This document shows, one piece after another, positions 7,464-15,688 of a DNA stretch of 64,000 nt. A program made the position numbers and the translations under genes. The stretch comes from Pseudanabaena sp. Salubria-1 (GTDB taxonomy: Bacteria; Cyanobacteriota; Cyanobacteriia; Pseudanabaenales; Pseudanabaenaceae), in NCBI GenBank assembly GCA_023336205.1, contig JALQCR010000030.1:1-64000 (forward strand), read 5' to 3'. The number at the start of each line of letters is the position of its first letter. Within the stretch, counting starts at the first letter, position 1. The notes under the pieces are model-generated. The model searched no databases. It was given only the letters and a program-made list of their open reading frames with translations, and was not told where the DNA came from.

Positions 7464-9203
7464 ATGAATGAAAAATTCACTTCGCAGTTTTCTAAATATC
7501 GGATCTTGGGTCTAGTTGGCAGGGGGCAATTTGGCAAAGTCTTGTGTGCACGGATACGAGATACAGGAAAATTGGTCGCACTTAAGGAACTAGAGCATAA
7601 GCGATTTCCCACTAGTAAGCTCTTACGCGAACTACGTTTTCTGTTGACTTTACAGCACGAAAATATAGTTACTTGCACTGCACTTATGCATCACCAAAAT
7701 TATCGCTATTTAGTGATGGACTACTGTGAGGGTGGGACATTACGGGATCTAATGAACCATAGCAAGACATTATCAGTGCAGCAATGTTTAGATTTAATTA
7801 ATGAGATTCTGCTGGGCTTAGAACATGCCCATGGGGAAAATATTATTCATTGCGATATCAAGCCTGAAAATATATTGCTAAAAATTACAGCTAAGGGATG
7901 GCTTGCCAAAATTTCTGATTTTGGGATTGCTCGGCTCAGTCAAGAAATAGGAACTGATAGCAACAATACAGGTTCCCCAGGATATATGGCTCCTGAACGA
8001 TTTTATGGTCAGTTTTCGGCAGGTTCAGATATTTATGCAGTTGGGATTATTTTGTATGAGCTTTTTGTTGGTAAGCGCCCTTTTTCAGGAATGCCCAACG
8101 AGTTAATGAATGCTCATTTAAATCATCGGATTACTATTCCCGATCGCTTGCCCCGATCGCTTGCCAAGATTATTACAAAATCACTCGAGAAACTGCCAAA
8201 GCGCAGATATACTTCGGCAAAAGAAATGCGGCAGGATCTTGAGGAAATTCGTTCTGAAGATTTTAGCCAGATTAAAATGGGGGGCGATGTCGAAAGTTGT
8301 GCGACTATCCTCTTCTCTAATAAGTCTGAACATTTCGCGCAGAAAAAAACAGATGCAAAAATTATTGGGCTAGTTGGCGCGGAAAAATCTCGTTTTTATA
8401 GTACTTCTAGTTTTCTTTTGCATTGGCATAGTTTGAGCCTTGATCAGTCAGAACAAATTGCTAAATCTGAATATGAGATTGAGGCGATCGCTTTTGCTCG
8501 TAAGACTTTATTTGCGATTACTAACCGATCCATATATCAAATTGGTCAGGGAAAGCCAAAATCTTTACATCATTCAGTCCAACCATTTAAATGGGCAATT
8601 TCTCCCCATGGTGACTGGTTTGCCGTATCTACAGGTAAACAATTAGAAATCAGAAATTTAGTCTATAACCGAGCTATGCGCTTGGAGTTTGCCACTAGAG
8701 ACTTAAGCTGCATAATTGCCTTTGATCAACATCATTTATTAGCGATCGCAAATAAACCAGAAACTAATGAAAGTCGGGCGATCGTTATTTCTCGACGCTG
8801 TAATGTAATGTACCGATTAGCTCTGCCTATCGCAATCAATTCTGGGATTGCAACATTTACTCATAATCGTGTACTTCTGCTAGAAGCTGGCAATCATAAA
8901 AATATCTTTTTGCTCGATCTCACCCCTTATCGACTTATACGGATTCCTTTAGAATACGAAGTCTTACTTATGGTGGCAACACCTTGGGGATATGCAATTA
9001 CAGCTCATTACAATGATGAGCAGACAATTTTGATCCTGTTAGATTTGCGAGGTAACAATATCAATAATTTGATTATTGATGGTGAAGTGACAGCGATCGC
9101 ACCGATTGACATTAATTTATTAGCGATCGCCACCTCAGAAATATCTGGCTATAAGCTATATGCCATTGATCTTAAAAAGCTAGAAATTGATCTTGTTTTT
9201 TAA
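7464..9203 (+). CDS. Serine/threonine protein kinase with a C-terminal sensor-like domain
   Basis: This is a Hanks-type kinase. From ATG 7464 (579 residues) the glycine loop GRGQFGKV is near residues 20-27, the ATP-binding Lys is in VALK at 41, the catalytic loop HCDIKPEN (Cys in place of the usual Arg of HRD) is at 129-136, DFG at 152-154 and APE at 176-178. Residues from about 300 to 579 hold beta-strand-rich repeats resembling a WD/propeller fold (for example KSLHHSVQPFKWAISPHGDW), with no transmembrane segment, so the protein should be cytoplasmic. Cys in the HCD position removes the Arg that contacts the phosphorylated activation loop, so control by activation-loop phosphorylation may be absent. 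The target is unknown. Confidence 0.85.
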   Translation: MNEKFTSQFSKYRILGLVGRGQFGKVLCARIRDTGKLVALKELEHKRFPTSKLLRELRFLLTLQHENIVTCTALMHHQNYRYLVMDYCEGGTLRDLMNHSKTLSVQQCLDLINEILLGLEHAHGENIIHCDIKPENILLKITAKGWLAKISDFGIARLSQEIGTDSNNTGSPGYMAPERFYGQFSAGSDIYAVGIILYELFVGKRPFSGMPNELMNAHLNHRITIPDRLPRSLAKIITKSLEKLPKRRYTSAKEMRQDLEEIRSEDFSQIKMGGDVESCATILFSNKSEHFAQKKTDAKIIGLVGAEKSRFYSTSSFLLHWHSLSLDQSEQIAKSEYEIEAIAFARKTLFAITNRSIYQIGQGKPKSLHHSVQPFKWAISPHGDWFAVSTGKQLEIRNLVYNRAMRLEFATRDLSCIIAFDQHHLLAIANKPETNESRAIVISRRCNVMYRLALPIAINSGIATFTHNRVLLLEAGNHKNIFLLDLTPYRLIRIPLEYEVLLMVATPWGYAITAHYNDEQTILILLDLRGNNINNLIIDGEVTAIAPIDINLLAIATSEISGYKLYAIDLKKLEIDLVF

Positions 9204-9209
9204 TACCAA

Positions 9210-9260
9210 TTATCCAAAAAAGAGTTGCGGCACGAAGCGCCGCAACTCTTTTTTGGATAA
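9210..9260. terminator. Hairpin terminator after the kinase gene
   Basis: A 21-bp perfect stem (9210-9230 with 9240-9260) around a 9-base loop lies just past the kinase stop codon. The right arm contains a T-run. It lies between genes that converge (kinase and rne). Confidence 0.7.
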
Positions 9261-9363
9261 TACCAATTCACGAAAATGTTGCCACACTTTTGTGAATTAA
9301 AACCCAAATCCATTAAGGGTTCTAAAAACATAAAATGGCTACGACATTTTGTGTTTTGGTGTA
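9261..9363. repeat. Composite dispersed repeat, copy 1
   Basis: It starts TACCAATTCACGAAAATG, forms a first hairpin ending TTTTGTGAATTAA, then a second half starting AACCCAAATCC with TTAAGGGTT and ending TTTTGTGTTTTGGTGT. Four further copies lie at 23521, 37187, 42936 and 47735. Ends read roughly TACCAA and TTGGTA, so they form terminal inverted repeats. Confidence 0.75.
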
Positions 9364-9365
9364 AG

Positions 9366-9402
9366 ACTAAAGAAAGCGGCGCTTTGCGCCGACTTCTTTA
9401 GA
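9366..9402. terminator. Imperfect hairpin at the rne 3' end
   Basis: CTAAAGAAAGCGGCGC pairs with GCGCCGACTTCTTTAG with one mismatch and a small loop. It overlaps the rne stop codon and may end the rne transcript. Confidence 0.5.
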
Positions 9403-11662
9403 GTTGTGAAGCAGAGGAGCGCTTACGTCGTGAAGCTTCAGGCGATTGAATTGGCACAAATTCCTTGGAAGCGTCTGAAGACTCACTTCTTAGATCCGAA
9501 TTTTCATCCGTATCCGATGACTCAAGTGATTGTGGTCGATTTACCCTCAAAATTACTCCGTTAGAAGTGCCGTTAGTCTTGACAGGACTAATGACTGGAA
9601 TACTGGTGACCACTTCAGGTGGTGACTCGACAATTTCTGGCTCTACAAATCTTTCCTCAAATTCATCATCTCGATCTACCAAATTATTGGTTTCAACATT
9701 TGAATCAAATGATTCTACGCTTGGTTCATTATTTGATTCGGTGCTTGATCGTAGGTTGCCCATGTTATTGGCAATCTTAGGAGCTTGTCCTGGTAAAGCA
9801 ACCGTCACAATTACATTACGAGGATCTTTAACTTCGCGATCGAGCAGTACCAATGGCGAAACGCCGATTAGAGAATAAACATCTTGCTCTTCTTCCGTCA
9901 TTTCCACCACAATTAACTCTGGTGGTTCAATGACTTTGGTGCGAATTTCCCGTTTGCTAGGACGCTCAGGTAAATTTTCAGTAGTAACTACAGGTACAGT
10001 ATCTACTACTTCAAGCAATTCTTCACTTGGCTCCGCGATCGCTTTAGTTGCAGGAATATTACTAGCAATGCTAGGCAAAGACAATTTAGCTGGAACAGAT
10101 CGATCAGCGACAATTTCACGCTCAATGCGTGGCTCAAACCTTGGCTCAATTAATGGTTCAATGCGTGGCTCAAAGCGCGATCGCACATCCATCGGCGCAA
10201 CTTTTTCTGGTTCACGTGACTCACGCGAATCTTTATTAAGCATGGCGCGTTTGCCGCGTCTACGCAGATTTCCCCGCTCTTGATAGCTCGGATGGTTCAC
10301 TAAGTTTGGCTCTAGCCCACCGCCCAAGTCAGAATCCCCGTCTTCGTACTCAGAGGTAAAATCAAGCTGATTAGATTGCTTAGATTCCCAAGTTCGTGAT
10401 GTCGCATCAACAGGCTGTCCTGCTGCTTCCCCTGGTAAATGCATTAAATGTCCTAAGCCACCACAGGTAGAACAAGGACGACCAAATAATTCATAAATGC
10501 TCTGACCTTGGCGCTTACGAGTCAGCTCGACTAGCCCCAATTCAGTAAGCTGCGCAATTTGAGGACGAGATTTATCCGATCGCAAAGCTTTATTAAAATG
10601 TTCAAGTAGCTGCAATTGATCGCGGCGAGTATCCATATCAATGAAGTCCACCACAATCACGCCAGCAATATTTCGCAGACGAACTTGACGGGCAATCTCC
10701 ACAGCAGCTTCGCAGTTTGTCCACAACACTGTCTCGCGAGAGGTTTGAGACTTGGTAAATGAACCAGAGTTAACATCAATTACGGTTAAGGCTTCAGTTG
10801 GCTCAATAATAATGTAGCCACCACTAGGCAGATCGACTCTAGGCTTGAGAGCTTCACGGATGCCAGCATTAACACGAAAATATTCTAAGATTGGCGTGCG
10901 TTCACGATGGTGATCTAACATCAAACCGCTAGGAATTTTGCCATCCGCCCACCCTAGTAAATGCTGTTTAATGCGGCGCAGCCCGTCGCTAGTATCGGTA
11001 ACGATCCGATTAACTTCAGTGCTATACAGGTCTCGTAAAACCCGTTGGACAAAATCTCGCTCGCGATCTAGCAATGTTGGCTGGCGTGTAGTGGCGACAT
11101 CTTGCTGGATGCCTTCCCACTGGCGCTGCAAATTATCGAGATCTTCAATAATCTGCTCCTCAGGCATCCCATCTGCCTCAGTCCGTACCAAAACGCCCAT
11201 ACCCGCAGGCTTAACCAAAATGGCAAGGGCGCGTAGACGATTACGCTCAGCCTCGCTGCGAATGCGTCGAGATAGGTTTACGCCACGACCAAAGGGCAGC
11301 AGCACCACATAACGACCTGGCAAGGAAATATTTCCCGTTAAGCGGGGACCTTTGTTGCCTGTTGGCTCTTTCATTACCTGCACCAGCACTCGCTGTTGTG
11401 GTACGACTAGATCACTGATCGAGCCAGACGATCGCCTCATTTTTAAGGGACCGAGGTCAGTAATGTGAATGAAGCCATTGCGATCGCCGTCACCAATATT
11501 TACAAACGCCGCATCAATACTGGTTAAAACATTTTCGACAACGCCCAAGTAAACATCCCCAACTTGGTGAGTTCCTGCGGCGACAACAATTTCTTCAATT
11601 TGATCTTCGCTAAATACAGCAGCAATTCGATACTGCTCGGCAATAATTATTTGCTTTGGCAT
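9398..11662 (-). CDS. rne: Ribonuclease E/G family endoribonuclease
   Basis: RNase E starts mRNA decay and processes structured RNAs. The 754-residue protein has the S1-like region at about residues 35-120, the Mg-binding aspartates at D296 (TVIDVNSGS) and D339/D342 (VVDFIDMDTRRD), and the Zn-link CSTC at 397-400. The long C-terminal tail is acidic and low-complexity, and ends RRKRSSASQL; a basic patch at the very C terminus is known in cyanobacterial RNase E as the polynucleotide phosphorylase docking site. GAGGAA lies just before ATG 11662. In many cyanobacteria rnhB follows rne, but here the downstream side is occupied by hairpins and a converging kinase gene. Confidence 0.94.
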   Translation of the reverse strand: MPKQIIIAEQYRIAAVFSEDQIEEIVVAAGTHQVGDVYLGVVENVLTSIDAAFVNIGDGDRNGFIHITDLGPLKMRRSSGSISDLVVPQQRVLVQVMKEPTGNKGPRLTGNISLPGRYVVLLPFGRGVNLSRRIRSEAERNRLRALAILVKPAGMGVLVRTEADGMPEEQIIEDLDNLQRQWEGIQQDVATTRQPTLLDRERDFVQRVLRDLYSTEVNRIVTDTSDGLRRIKQHLLGWADGKIPSGLMLDHHRERTPILEYFRVNAGIREALKPRVDLPSGGYIIIEPTEALTVIDVNSGSFTKSQTSRETVLWTNCEAAVEIARQVRLRNIAGVIVVDFIDMDTRRDQLQLLEHFNKALRSDKSRPQIAQLTELGLVELTRKRQGQSIYELFGRPCSTCGGLGHLMHLPGEAAGQPVDATSRTWESKQSNQLDFTSEYEDGDSDLGGGLEPNLVNHPSYQERGNLRRRGKRAMLNKDSRESREPEKVAPMDVRSRFEPRIEPLIEPRFEPRIEREIVADRSVPAKLSLPSIASNIPATKAIAEPSEELLEVVDTVPVVTTENLPERPSKREIRTKVIEPPELIVVEMTEEEQDVYSLIGVSPLVLLDREVKDPRNVIVTVALPGQAPKIANNMGNLRSSTESNNEPSVESFDSNVETNNLVDRDDEFEERFVEPEIVESPPEVVTSIPVISPVKTNGTSNGVILRVNRPQSLESSDTDENSDLRSESSDASKEFVPIQSPEASRRKRSSASQL

Positions 11663-11689
11663 TCAATTTCCTCAGAATTTCTTCGATTC

Positions 11690-11790
11690 AAGAGAGCCAG
11701 CCTAAGAACCTACCTGAAAAAAATTTTTTCTAAAACTTCATATAAAAAATATTAAAAAAAATATCTTTCAAACCCTTTATATAAGTAAAT
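11690..11790 (-). promoter_or_regulatory. U-rich leader of rne
   Basis: Read on the minus strand this stretch is dominated by U-runs just upstream of the rne start. In cyanobacteria the rne 5' UTR is known to contain a U-rich RNase E cleavage region used for autoregulation. The match here is by position and composition only. Confidence 0.45.
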
Positions 11791-11794
11791 CAAC

Positions 11795-11888
11795 GTAATT
11801 AAAACTCAGAGTCAAAACCTATGTCGCCCGCTGTGCGTGTGGCACAGGTTTTGGGTTTTTATATTTAATTGCGCCTACTTACTTAAAT
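11795..11888. repeat. TAATTAAA-ended hairpin element, copy 1
   Basis: It begins GTAATTAAAACTCAGAG, has a central stem around TCGCCCGCTGTGCG, and ends GGGTTTTTATATTTAATTGC. Two further copies are at 14326-14420 and 55441-55534. The ends form an inverted repeat of the type TAATTAAA / TTTAATT. This copy has a less perfect stem than the others. Confidence 0.75.
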
Positions 11889-12594
11889 AGACTCAAAAAG
11901 TCTGAATAGGGGCTTCACAACAGAACATACCAATAACGAAAACAAGAAAAAATTTCGATTGCAACCTGTCTCTATCGTCAACCGATTACTTAGCTATGTA
12001 CCGGGCTCATCTGGGTTTGAGGGGTAAATGGTACAGTATCGATACAATTATTGGCGACATGGTAGGGCTGTAACTGTTGCTCCGAGAGGATTCTGATTAC
12101 TATTAGCTGTGCTTATCCCCATGAACCCAGAAGAGCCATGTACCGAAGCTAGTAATCAGCTGTTGTGCCTGCTCTGACATCACGATAACAAGACATATTG
12201 CTTTGTATGGAAAATTGGTGGGATTTCGTTAAAAGAATTAAGTTATTTCTTAGACTGGCGTTTATTAGACTATCTAAAAGGTGCTTACACCATTTGCCCA
12301 CAGCATTCAGCCTGTAGGTAAAACAGCGTACTTGATAATTCAAGTTTATGATTATGGTATGTAAGCTTGATCGCTTAACTAACAGCTAGATGCGTTTTAG
12401 CTAGCAGTCAGCTTAAGCCTATCGTAGTATTATAGCGCAGCTTTGAGCGTAACTATTTCTTAATAGTGTTTTAATATTGATAGTTATGTTGGGGATACGG
12501 CGCAGCTGCATCCCCAACTTTAAAGTGGTTACGACGGAAATACAGCTGGGCTATATTTCCAACTTTAAAAAATAAAGAAAACGAGGGTAAGGTT
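11889..12594. other. Long gene-free region upstream of rne and the phosphatase gene
   Basis: Apart from the candidate RNA, the region holds a GC-containing palindrome near 12489-12520 (GTTGGGGATACG.. / ..GCATCCCCAAC) and a similar imperfect pair near 12533-12566. No credible protein-coding frame is visible on either strand. It must contain the promoters of the divergent genes. Confidence 0.5.
11982..12157 (+). ncRNA. Candidate structured RNA (long imperfect hairpin; 6S-like layout)
   Basis: The two ends of this 176-base stretch pair over about 35 bases: GATTAC/GTAATC, TAGCT/AGCTA, GTAC/GTAC, GGCTC/GAGCC and CTGGGTT/AACCCAG. These are separated by small near-symmetric internal loops, then GGGG/CCCC and a large internal region at about 12028-12113. 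No long ORF covers it. A long closing stem, a big internal bubble and a length near 180 bases are the layout of 6S RNA, but I cannot confirm sequence identity. The strand is also uncertain, since a hairpin reads on both; if on the minus strand it would lie in the far upstream region of rne. Confidence 0.4.
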
Positions 12595-13941
12595 CTGAGT
12601 ACGCGAGTAGTTATCGTCCGTCACGGTGAGAGTAATTTCAACATCCTAAGCAAAATCCAAGGAAGGGGGAATTATGATCGCCCAGAATTGCAGTCTGTAT
12701 TGACCGACAAGGGCAAACAGCAAGCTAAGCTCGCGGGAAAAGCTCTGGCAAACCTAAGTATCGATGCTGCCTACGCGAGTCCTTTAGTCCGCGCTCAGCA
12801 TACTGCCAGACTCATTTTGGCTGAAAATTTTAATCCACCTGAGTTAGTTGCTACTGAAGGTCTATTGGAGATTGATCTTAGCGAGTGGGAATCGATGATT
12901 TCTAGTGACGTTAAAGCGCAGTTTCCTGAAAAATATCATCTCTGGCAAAATGAGCCAGAGAAATTTCAGTTAGGCGATCGCTACCCAATCCTCGATTTGT
13001 TTGAGCAAGCCAAGACCCTATGGGCAGAAATTTTACCTAAACATCAAGGTAAAACGATTTTGCTTGTGGGGCATAGTGGTATTAATCGCGCTTTAATTTG
13101 TTCGGCGATCGGTATACCCGTTGACCTCTATCACAATATTCAGCAAGTCAACTGTGCTATTAGCATCCTTAATTTTCAAGGTGAAAGTATTGATGACGGC
13201 GTGCAACTTGAGTCCCTGAATCTTGCAAGTCATCTTGAGGATATTTCAGGCTCACCACTACCTCCTGTCAAGAAAAATCACAACGGGCTGCGTTTATTGC
13301 TAGTCCGTCATGGTGAAACTGAGTGGAATCGCCAAAAACGTTTTCAAGGACAAATTGATGTGCCGCTTAATAATAATGGTCATGCTCAAGCTCGACGTGC
13401 TAGTGAATTTCTAGCAAAAGTCAAAATCGATAAAGCCTTTAGCAGTCCAATGTTGCGCCCTAAAGATACTGCTTTAGAAATTTTAAACAAACATCCCCAG
13501 ATCAAGCTTGAGCTATTTGATGAACTCAAAGAAATTTCCCATGGCTTATGGGAAGGCAAATTTGAGCATGAAATCGAAGCTGAGTTTGCTGGGCAGTTAG
13601 CTCTCTGGCAAGCCAAGCCTGAAACTGTGCAAATGCCTGAGGGCGAAAATTTACAGCAAGTTTGGGATCGGGTGGCGATCATTTGGCAAAAAATTGTTGA
13701 TTCAGTCCCTGCTGGTGAAACTGCCCTAGTTGTCGCCCATGATGCTGTAAACAAAGCGATTCTCTGTCTATTATTTGACTTTACACCTGAGCAATTTTGG
13801 GTCTTTAAGCAAGGAAATGGTGGAGTAAGCGTAATCGATTATCCTCAAGGAGCACAGGGCTCTCCAGTTTTGCAGTCTGGGAATATTACTACTCATCTAT
13901 CTGAAGGCGTTCTAGATCGCACTGCTGCAGGCGCTCTTTAA
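12595..13941 (+). CDS. Two-domain histidine phosphatase (phosphoglycerate-mutase-like)
   Basis: Two consecutive histidine-phosphatase domains are present, each with an RHG phosphohistidine motif: VVIVRHGESNFN at the start and LLLVRHGETEWNRQKRFQG at about residue 235. The second catalytic His lies in LLVGHSGINRAL and ALVVAHDAVNKAI. The frame is open upstream of the first RHG but contains no ATG, GTG or TTG there. The best start is CTG 12595, 7 bases after GAGGG, giving LSTRVVIVRHGESNFN and 448 residues. An internal TTG at 12688 would delete the first catalytic histidine. Cyanobacterial relatives act on phosphoserine or sugar phosphates; the substrate here is not shown by sequence. Confidence 0.8.
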   Translation: MSTRVVIVRHGESNFNILSKIQGRGNYDRPELQSVLTDKGKQQAKLAGKALANLSIDAAYASPLVRAQHTARLILAENFNPPELVATEGLLEIDLSEWESMISSDVKAQFPEKYHLWQNEPEKFQLGDRYPILDLFEQAKTLWAEILPKHQGKTILLVGHSGINRALICSAIGIPVDLYHNIQQVNCAISILNFQGESIDDGVQLESLNLASHLEDISGSPLPPVKKNHNGLRLLLVRHGETEWNRQKRFQGQIDVPLNNNGHAQARRASEFLAKVKIDKAFSSPMLRPKDTALEILNKHPQIKLELFDELKEISHGLWEGKFEHEIEAEFAGQLALWQAKPETVQMPEGENLQQVWDRVAIIWQKIVDSVPAGETALVVAHDAVNKAILCLLFDFTPEQFWVFKQGNGGVSVIDYPQGAQGSPVLQSGNITTHLSEGVLDRTAAGAL

Positions 13942-13943
13942 AC

Positions 13944-13998
13944 AAAATTGGTTTTGAAGAAAGTGCGCCGATGGTGGACTTTCTTCAAAACCAATTTT
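13944..13998. repeat. 21-bp hairpin repeat after the phosphatase gene
   Basis: Arms 13944-13964 and 13978-13998 pair perfectly around a 13-base loop and are followed by CATAATGAGAATTGC, the tail shared with the hairpins at 7289 and 46085. It may serve as a terminator. Confidence 0.75.
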
Positions 13999-14114
13999 CA
14001 TAATGAGAATTGCTGCTTTCATTTACCTCAAACTGAAGAGAGACGCATTTTCTGCTAATTTGGTGTAAAGGATTTTTCTTAGTATCTTGTTTTAGTATTC
14101 GGAGTTTAAATAAA

Positions 14115-14303
14115 GTGACTATTCTATTCCAACTTTTATTGGCAGCTTTTGTCTTGTTTTCCTTCGTTTTGGTGATTGGTGTACCTGTAGCTTACGCATC
14201 CCCTAGCTCTTGGAACCAAACAAAGCCACTTTTATTTCTTGGCTCTCTAATTTGGCTAGCATTCGTAATTGTCATCGGCATTTTGAACGCTTTTGTAGCT
14301 TAG
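14115..14303 (+). CDS. psbZ: Photosystem II protein Z
   Basis: PsbZ (Ycf9) is a two-helix thylakoid subunit of the photosystem II core periphery. The 62 residues read MTILFQLLLAAFVLFSFVLV, then IGVPVAYASPSSWNQTK, then a second helix ending GILNAFVA, which matches the family along its length. The start is GTG. ribH follows on the same strand. Confidence 0.93.
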   Translation: MTILFQLLLAAFVLFSFVLVIGVPVAYASPSSWNQTKPLLFLGSLIWLAFVIVIGILNAFVA

Positions 14304-14325
14304 ATATAGCTAATAAGTCCCTCAA

Positions 14326-14420
14326 CATAATTAAAAAAAACAGAGCCAAAATCTGCACCGCCCGCTGTGCGGGCGGTGCAGATTTTGGGGTTTTATATTT
14401 AATTTTGCTTAGCTACTTAA
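14326..14420. repeat. TAATTAAA-ended hairpin element, copy 2
   Basis: It runs from CATAATTAAAAAAAACAGAG through a 19-bp perfect stem with loop CTGTG (CCGCCCG/CGGGCGG core) to GGGGTTTTATATTTAATTTT. Copies 1 and 3 share both ends and the CCGCCCGC-type loop. It separates psbZ from ribH. Confidence 0.8.
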
Positions 14421-14513
14421 AACCCATAAAAAACTTCCAAAAATCTTAATCAGCAGGGCTTTTGGAAGTTTTCTCCTTGATTAATCACTTAAAAATCCCT
14501 ATAAATTAATTCT

Positions 14514-15002
14514 ATGGCCGTTTTTGAAGGTAGTTTTACTAACACAGATAGTTTGCGCTTTGCGATCGTGGTAGCTCGGTTTAATGACCTGATCGTCGGT
14601 AAGCTTCTTCAAGGATGTCAAGATTCATTACTGCGCCATGGTGTTGATATTTCGGAGACTGGTAGCCAAGTTGATTATGCCTGGGTGCCAGGGAGCCTAG
14701 AAATATCGATGGTCGCAAAAGAATTAGCAACTTCGGGACGTTATGACGCAATCATTTGCCTAGGTGCAGTCATTCGTGGGGACACTCCACATTTTGACTA
14801 TGTGGCTAATGAGGTTTCTAAAGGTGTAGCCGCAACTTCTTTTCAGACTGGTGTACCGATTATTTTTGGGGTATTGACCACTGACACAATGCAGCAAGCT
14901 CTAGAACGCGCTGGCATTAAAGGTAATAAGGGTTGGGAGTTTGGCATGGGTGCGATCGAAATGGCTAACCTCATGCGCCAAATTCGCTCGAAATCTGTTT
15001 AA
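14514..15002 (+). CDS. ribH: 6,7-dimethyl-8-ribityllumazine synthase
   Basis: RibH condenses 5-amino-6-ribitylaminouracil with a butanone phosphate in riboflavin synthesis and assembles as pentamers or capsids. The 162-residue protein has VARFNDLIVGKLLQGC, WVPGSLEISMVAKELA, the conserved ICLGAVIRGDTPHFDYVANE with the catalytic His, and FGVLTTDTMQQALERAG. Its position after psbZ recurs in other cyanobacteria. Confidence 0.95.
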   Translation: MAVFEGSFTNTDSLRFAIVVARFNDLIVGKLLQGCQDSLLRHGVDISETGSQVDYAWVPGSLEISMVAKELATSGRYDAIICLGAVIRGDTPHFDYVANEVSKGVAATSFQTGVPIIFGVLTTDTMQQALERAGIKGNKGWEFGMGAIEMANLMRQIRSKSV

Positions 15003-15031
15003 ATAAGCGAGCAAAGCCCGCTTATTTAAAC
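14997..15031. terminator. Shared terminator of ribH and the Rrf2 gene
   Basis: GTTTAAATAAGCG and its complement (14997-15009 with 15019-15031) flank a 9-base loop. The stem overlaps the stop codons of both converging genes. Confidence 0.7.
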
Positions 15032-15469
15032 TATAAATCCTGCACTTTGTCCTTGTGATGCTTGCCAACTACGGGCATCGTAATATAAGTCTTCTAAACA
15101 AATACTATAAAGAGCATCCTTAAGCTTTCGATCAAGTCTTTGCCAAAGTGCAAATGTTACCCAATCAGAGGCAAGTTTTTCCTGTGGCTTTAGTCTGGGC
15201 AAGGGATAAGTATCTTCGCCCACTGCCGACAAAATTTCGCCTAGAGAGATATCTTTAGGCGATCGCTTTAGCTTATATCCACCTTGTACCCCACGCACTG
15301 ACTCGACTAAATCTGCTTGACGTAGGGCAATTAAAATTTTTTCTAAATATGGTGCAGGAATCGATTGGCGATCGCTAATTTCTCGAACCGAAGCTGGTTT
15401 GCGTTTTGCCCAAACCACCAGATCGAGCATCGCCTTCACACTGTAATGACCTTTTCTGGTTAGTTTCAT
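15026..15469 (-). CDS. Rrf2-family transcriptional regulator
   Basis: The 147-residue protein begins MKLTRKGHYSVKAMLDLVVW and continues with the winged-helix signature VREISDRQSIPAPYLEKILIALRQADLVESVRGVQGGYKL typical of Rrf2 proteins. It lacks the three clustered cysteines that bind an Fe-S cluster in IscR, with only one Cys (SICLEDL), so a classical cluster sensor is unlikely. I take ATG 15469 over an in-frame TTG nine codons upstream, which lies inside a palindrome. The target genes are unknown. Confidence 0.88.
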   Translation of the reverse strand: MKLTRKGHYSVKAMLDLVVWAKRKPASVREISDRQSIPAPYLEKILIALRQADLVESVRGVQGGYKLKRSPKDISLGEILSAVGEDTYPLPRLKPQEKLASDWVTFALWQRLDRKLKDALYSICLEDLYYDARSWQASQGQSAGFIV

Positions 15470-15480
15470 CGGCTTGCTTA

Positions 15481-15511
15481 TCAGAACATGCTGCAAAGCA
15501 GCATGTTCTGA
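15481..15511. promoter_or_regulatory. 13-bp perfect palindrome before the Rrf2 start
   Basis: TCAGAACATGCTG and CAGCATGTTCTGA flank a CAAAG loop, 12 bases upstream of the Rrf2 start codon. Rrf2 regulators often control their own promoter, so this could be an operator or a leader hairpin. That role is inference from position. Confidence 0.45.
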
Positions 15512-15526
15512 TTTTTTCTGGCTTTT

Positions 15527-15688
15527 TTAAGTTTGCAAAAATTCTTGAATAATCGAAGACAAATCGACAGGAGCAGGCAACATTTCACCGCCGCGCCAAT
15601 CTAGTACTTGTACCAAAATCAAATAGCCCACACCCAAAATTACGGCGACAACGCCTGTCAAAACTGATATCCATTGCGATCGCTGCAT
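15527..15688 (-). CDS. Small single-helix membrane protein (53 residues)
   Basis: An ATG at 15688 opens a 53-residue frame: MQRSQWISVLTGVVAVILGV, continuing into a second hydrophobic stretch GYLILVQVL, then DWRGGEMLPAPVDLSSIIQE. The arrangement of a basic N terminus, one membrane helix and an LPAPVDLSS tail looks like a genuine small protein rather than chance. It lies 57 bases upstream of the Rrf2 start on the same strand. No clear ribosome site is present. Function unknown. Confidence 0.6.
   Translation of the reverse strand: MQRSQWISVLTGVVAVILGVGYLILVQVLDWRGGEMLPAPVDLSSIIQEFLQT

Noticed and set aside
9465..11312. Plus-strand frames across rne
   Set aside because: They lie opposite a clearly recognised gene and show only low-complexity Ser/Thr/Arg sequence.
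12149..12343. 64-residue minus-strand frame beside the candidate RNA
   Set aside because: It has no ribosome site or protein pattern and overlaps the paired RNA arm.
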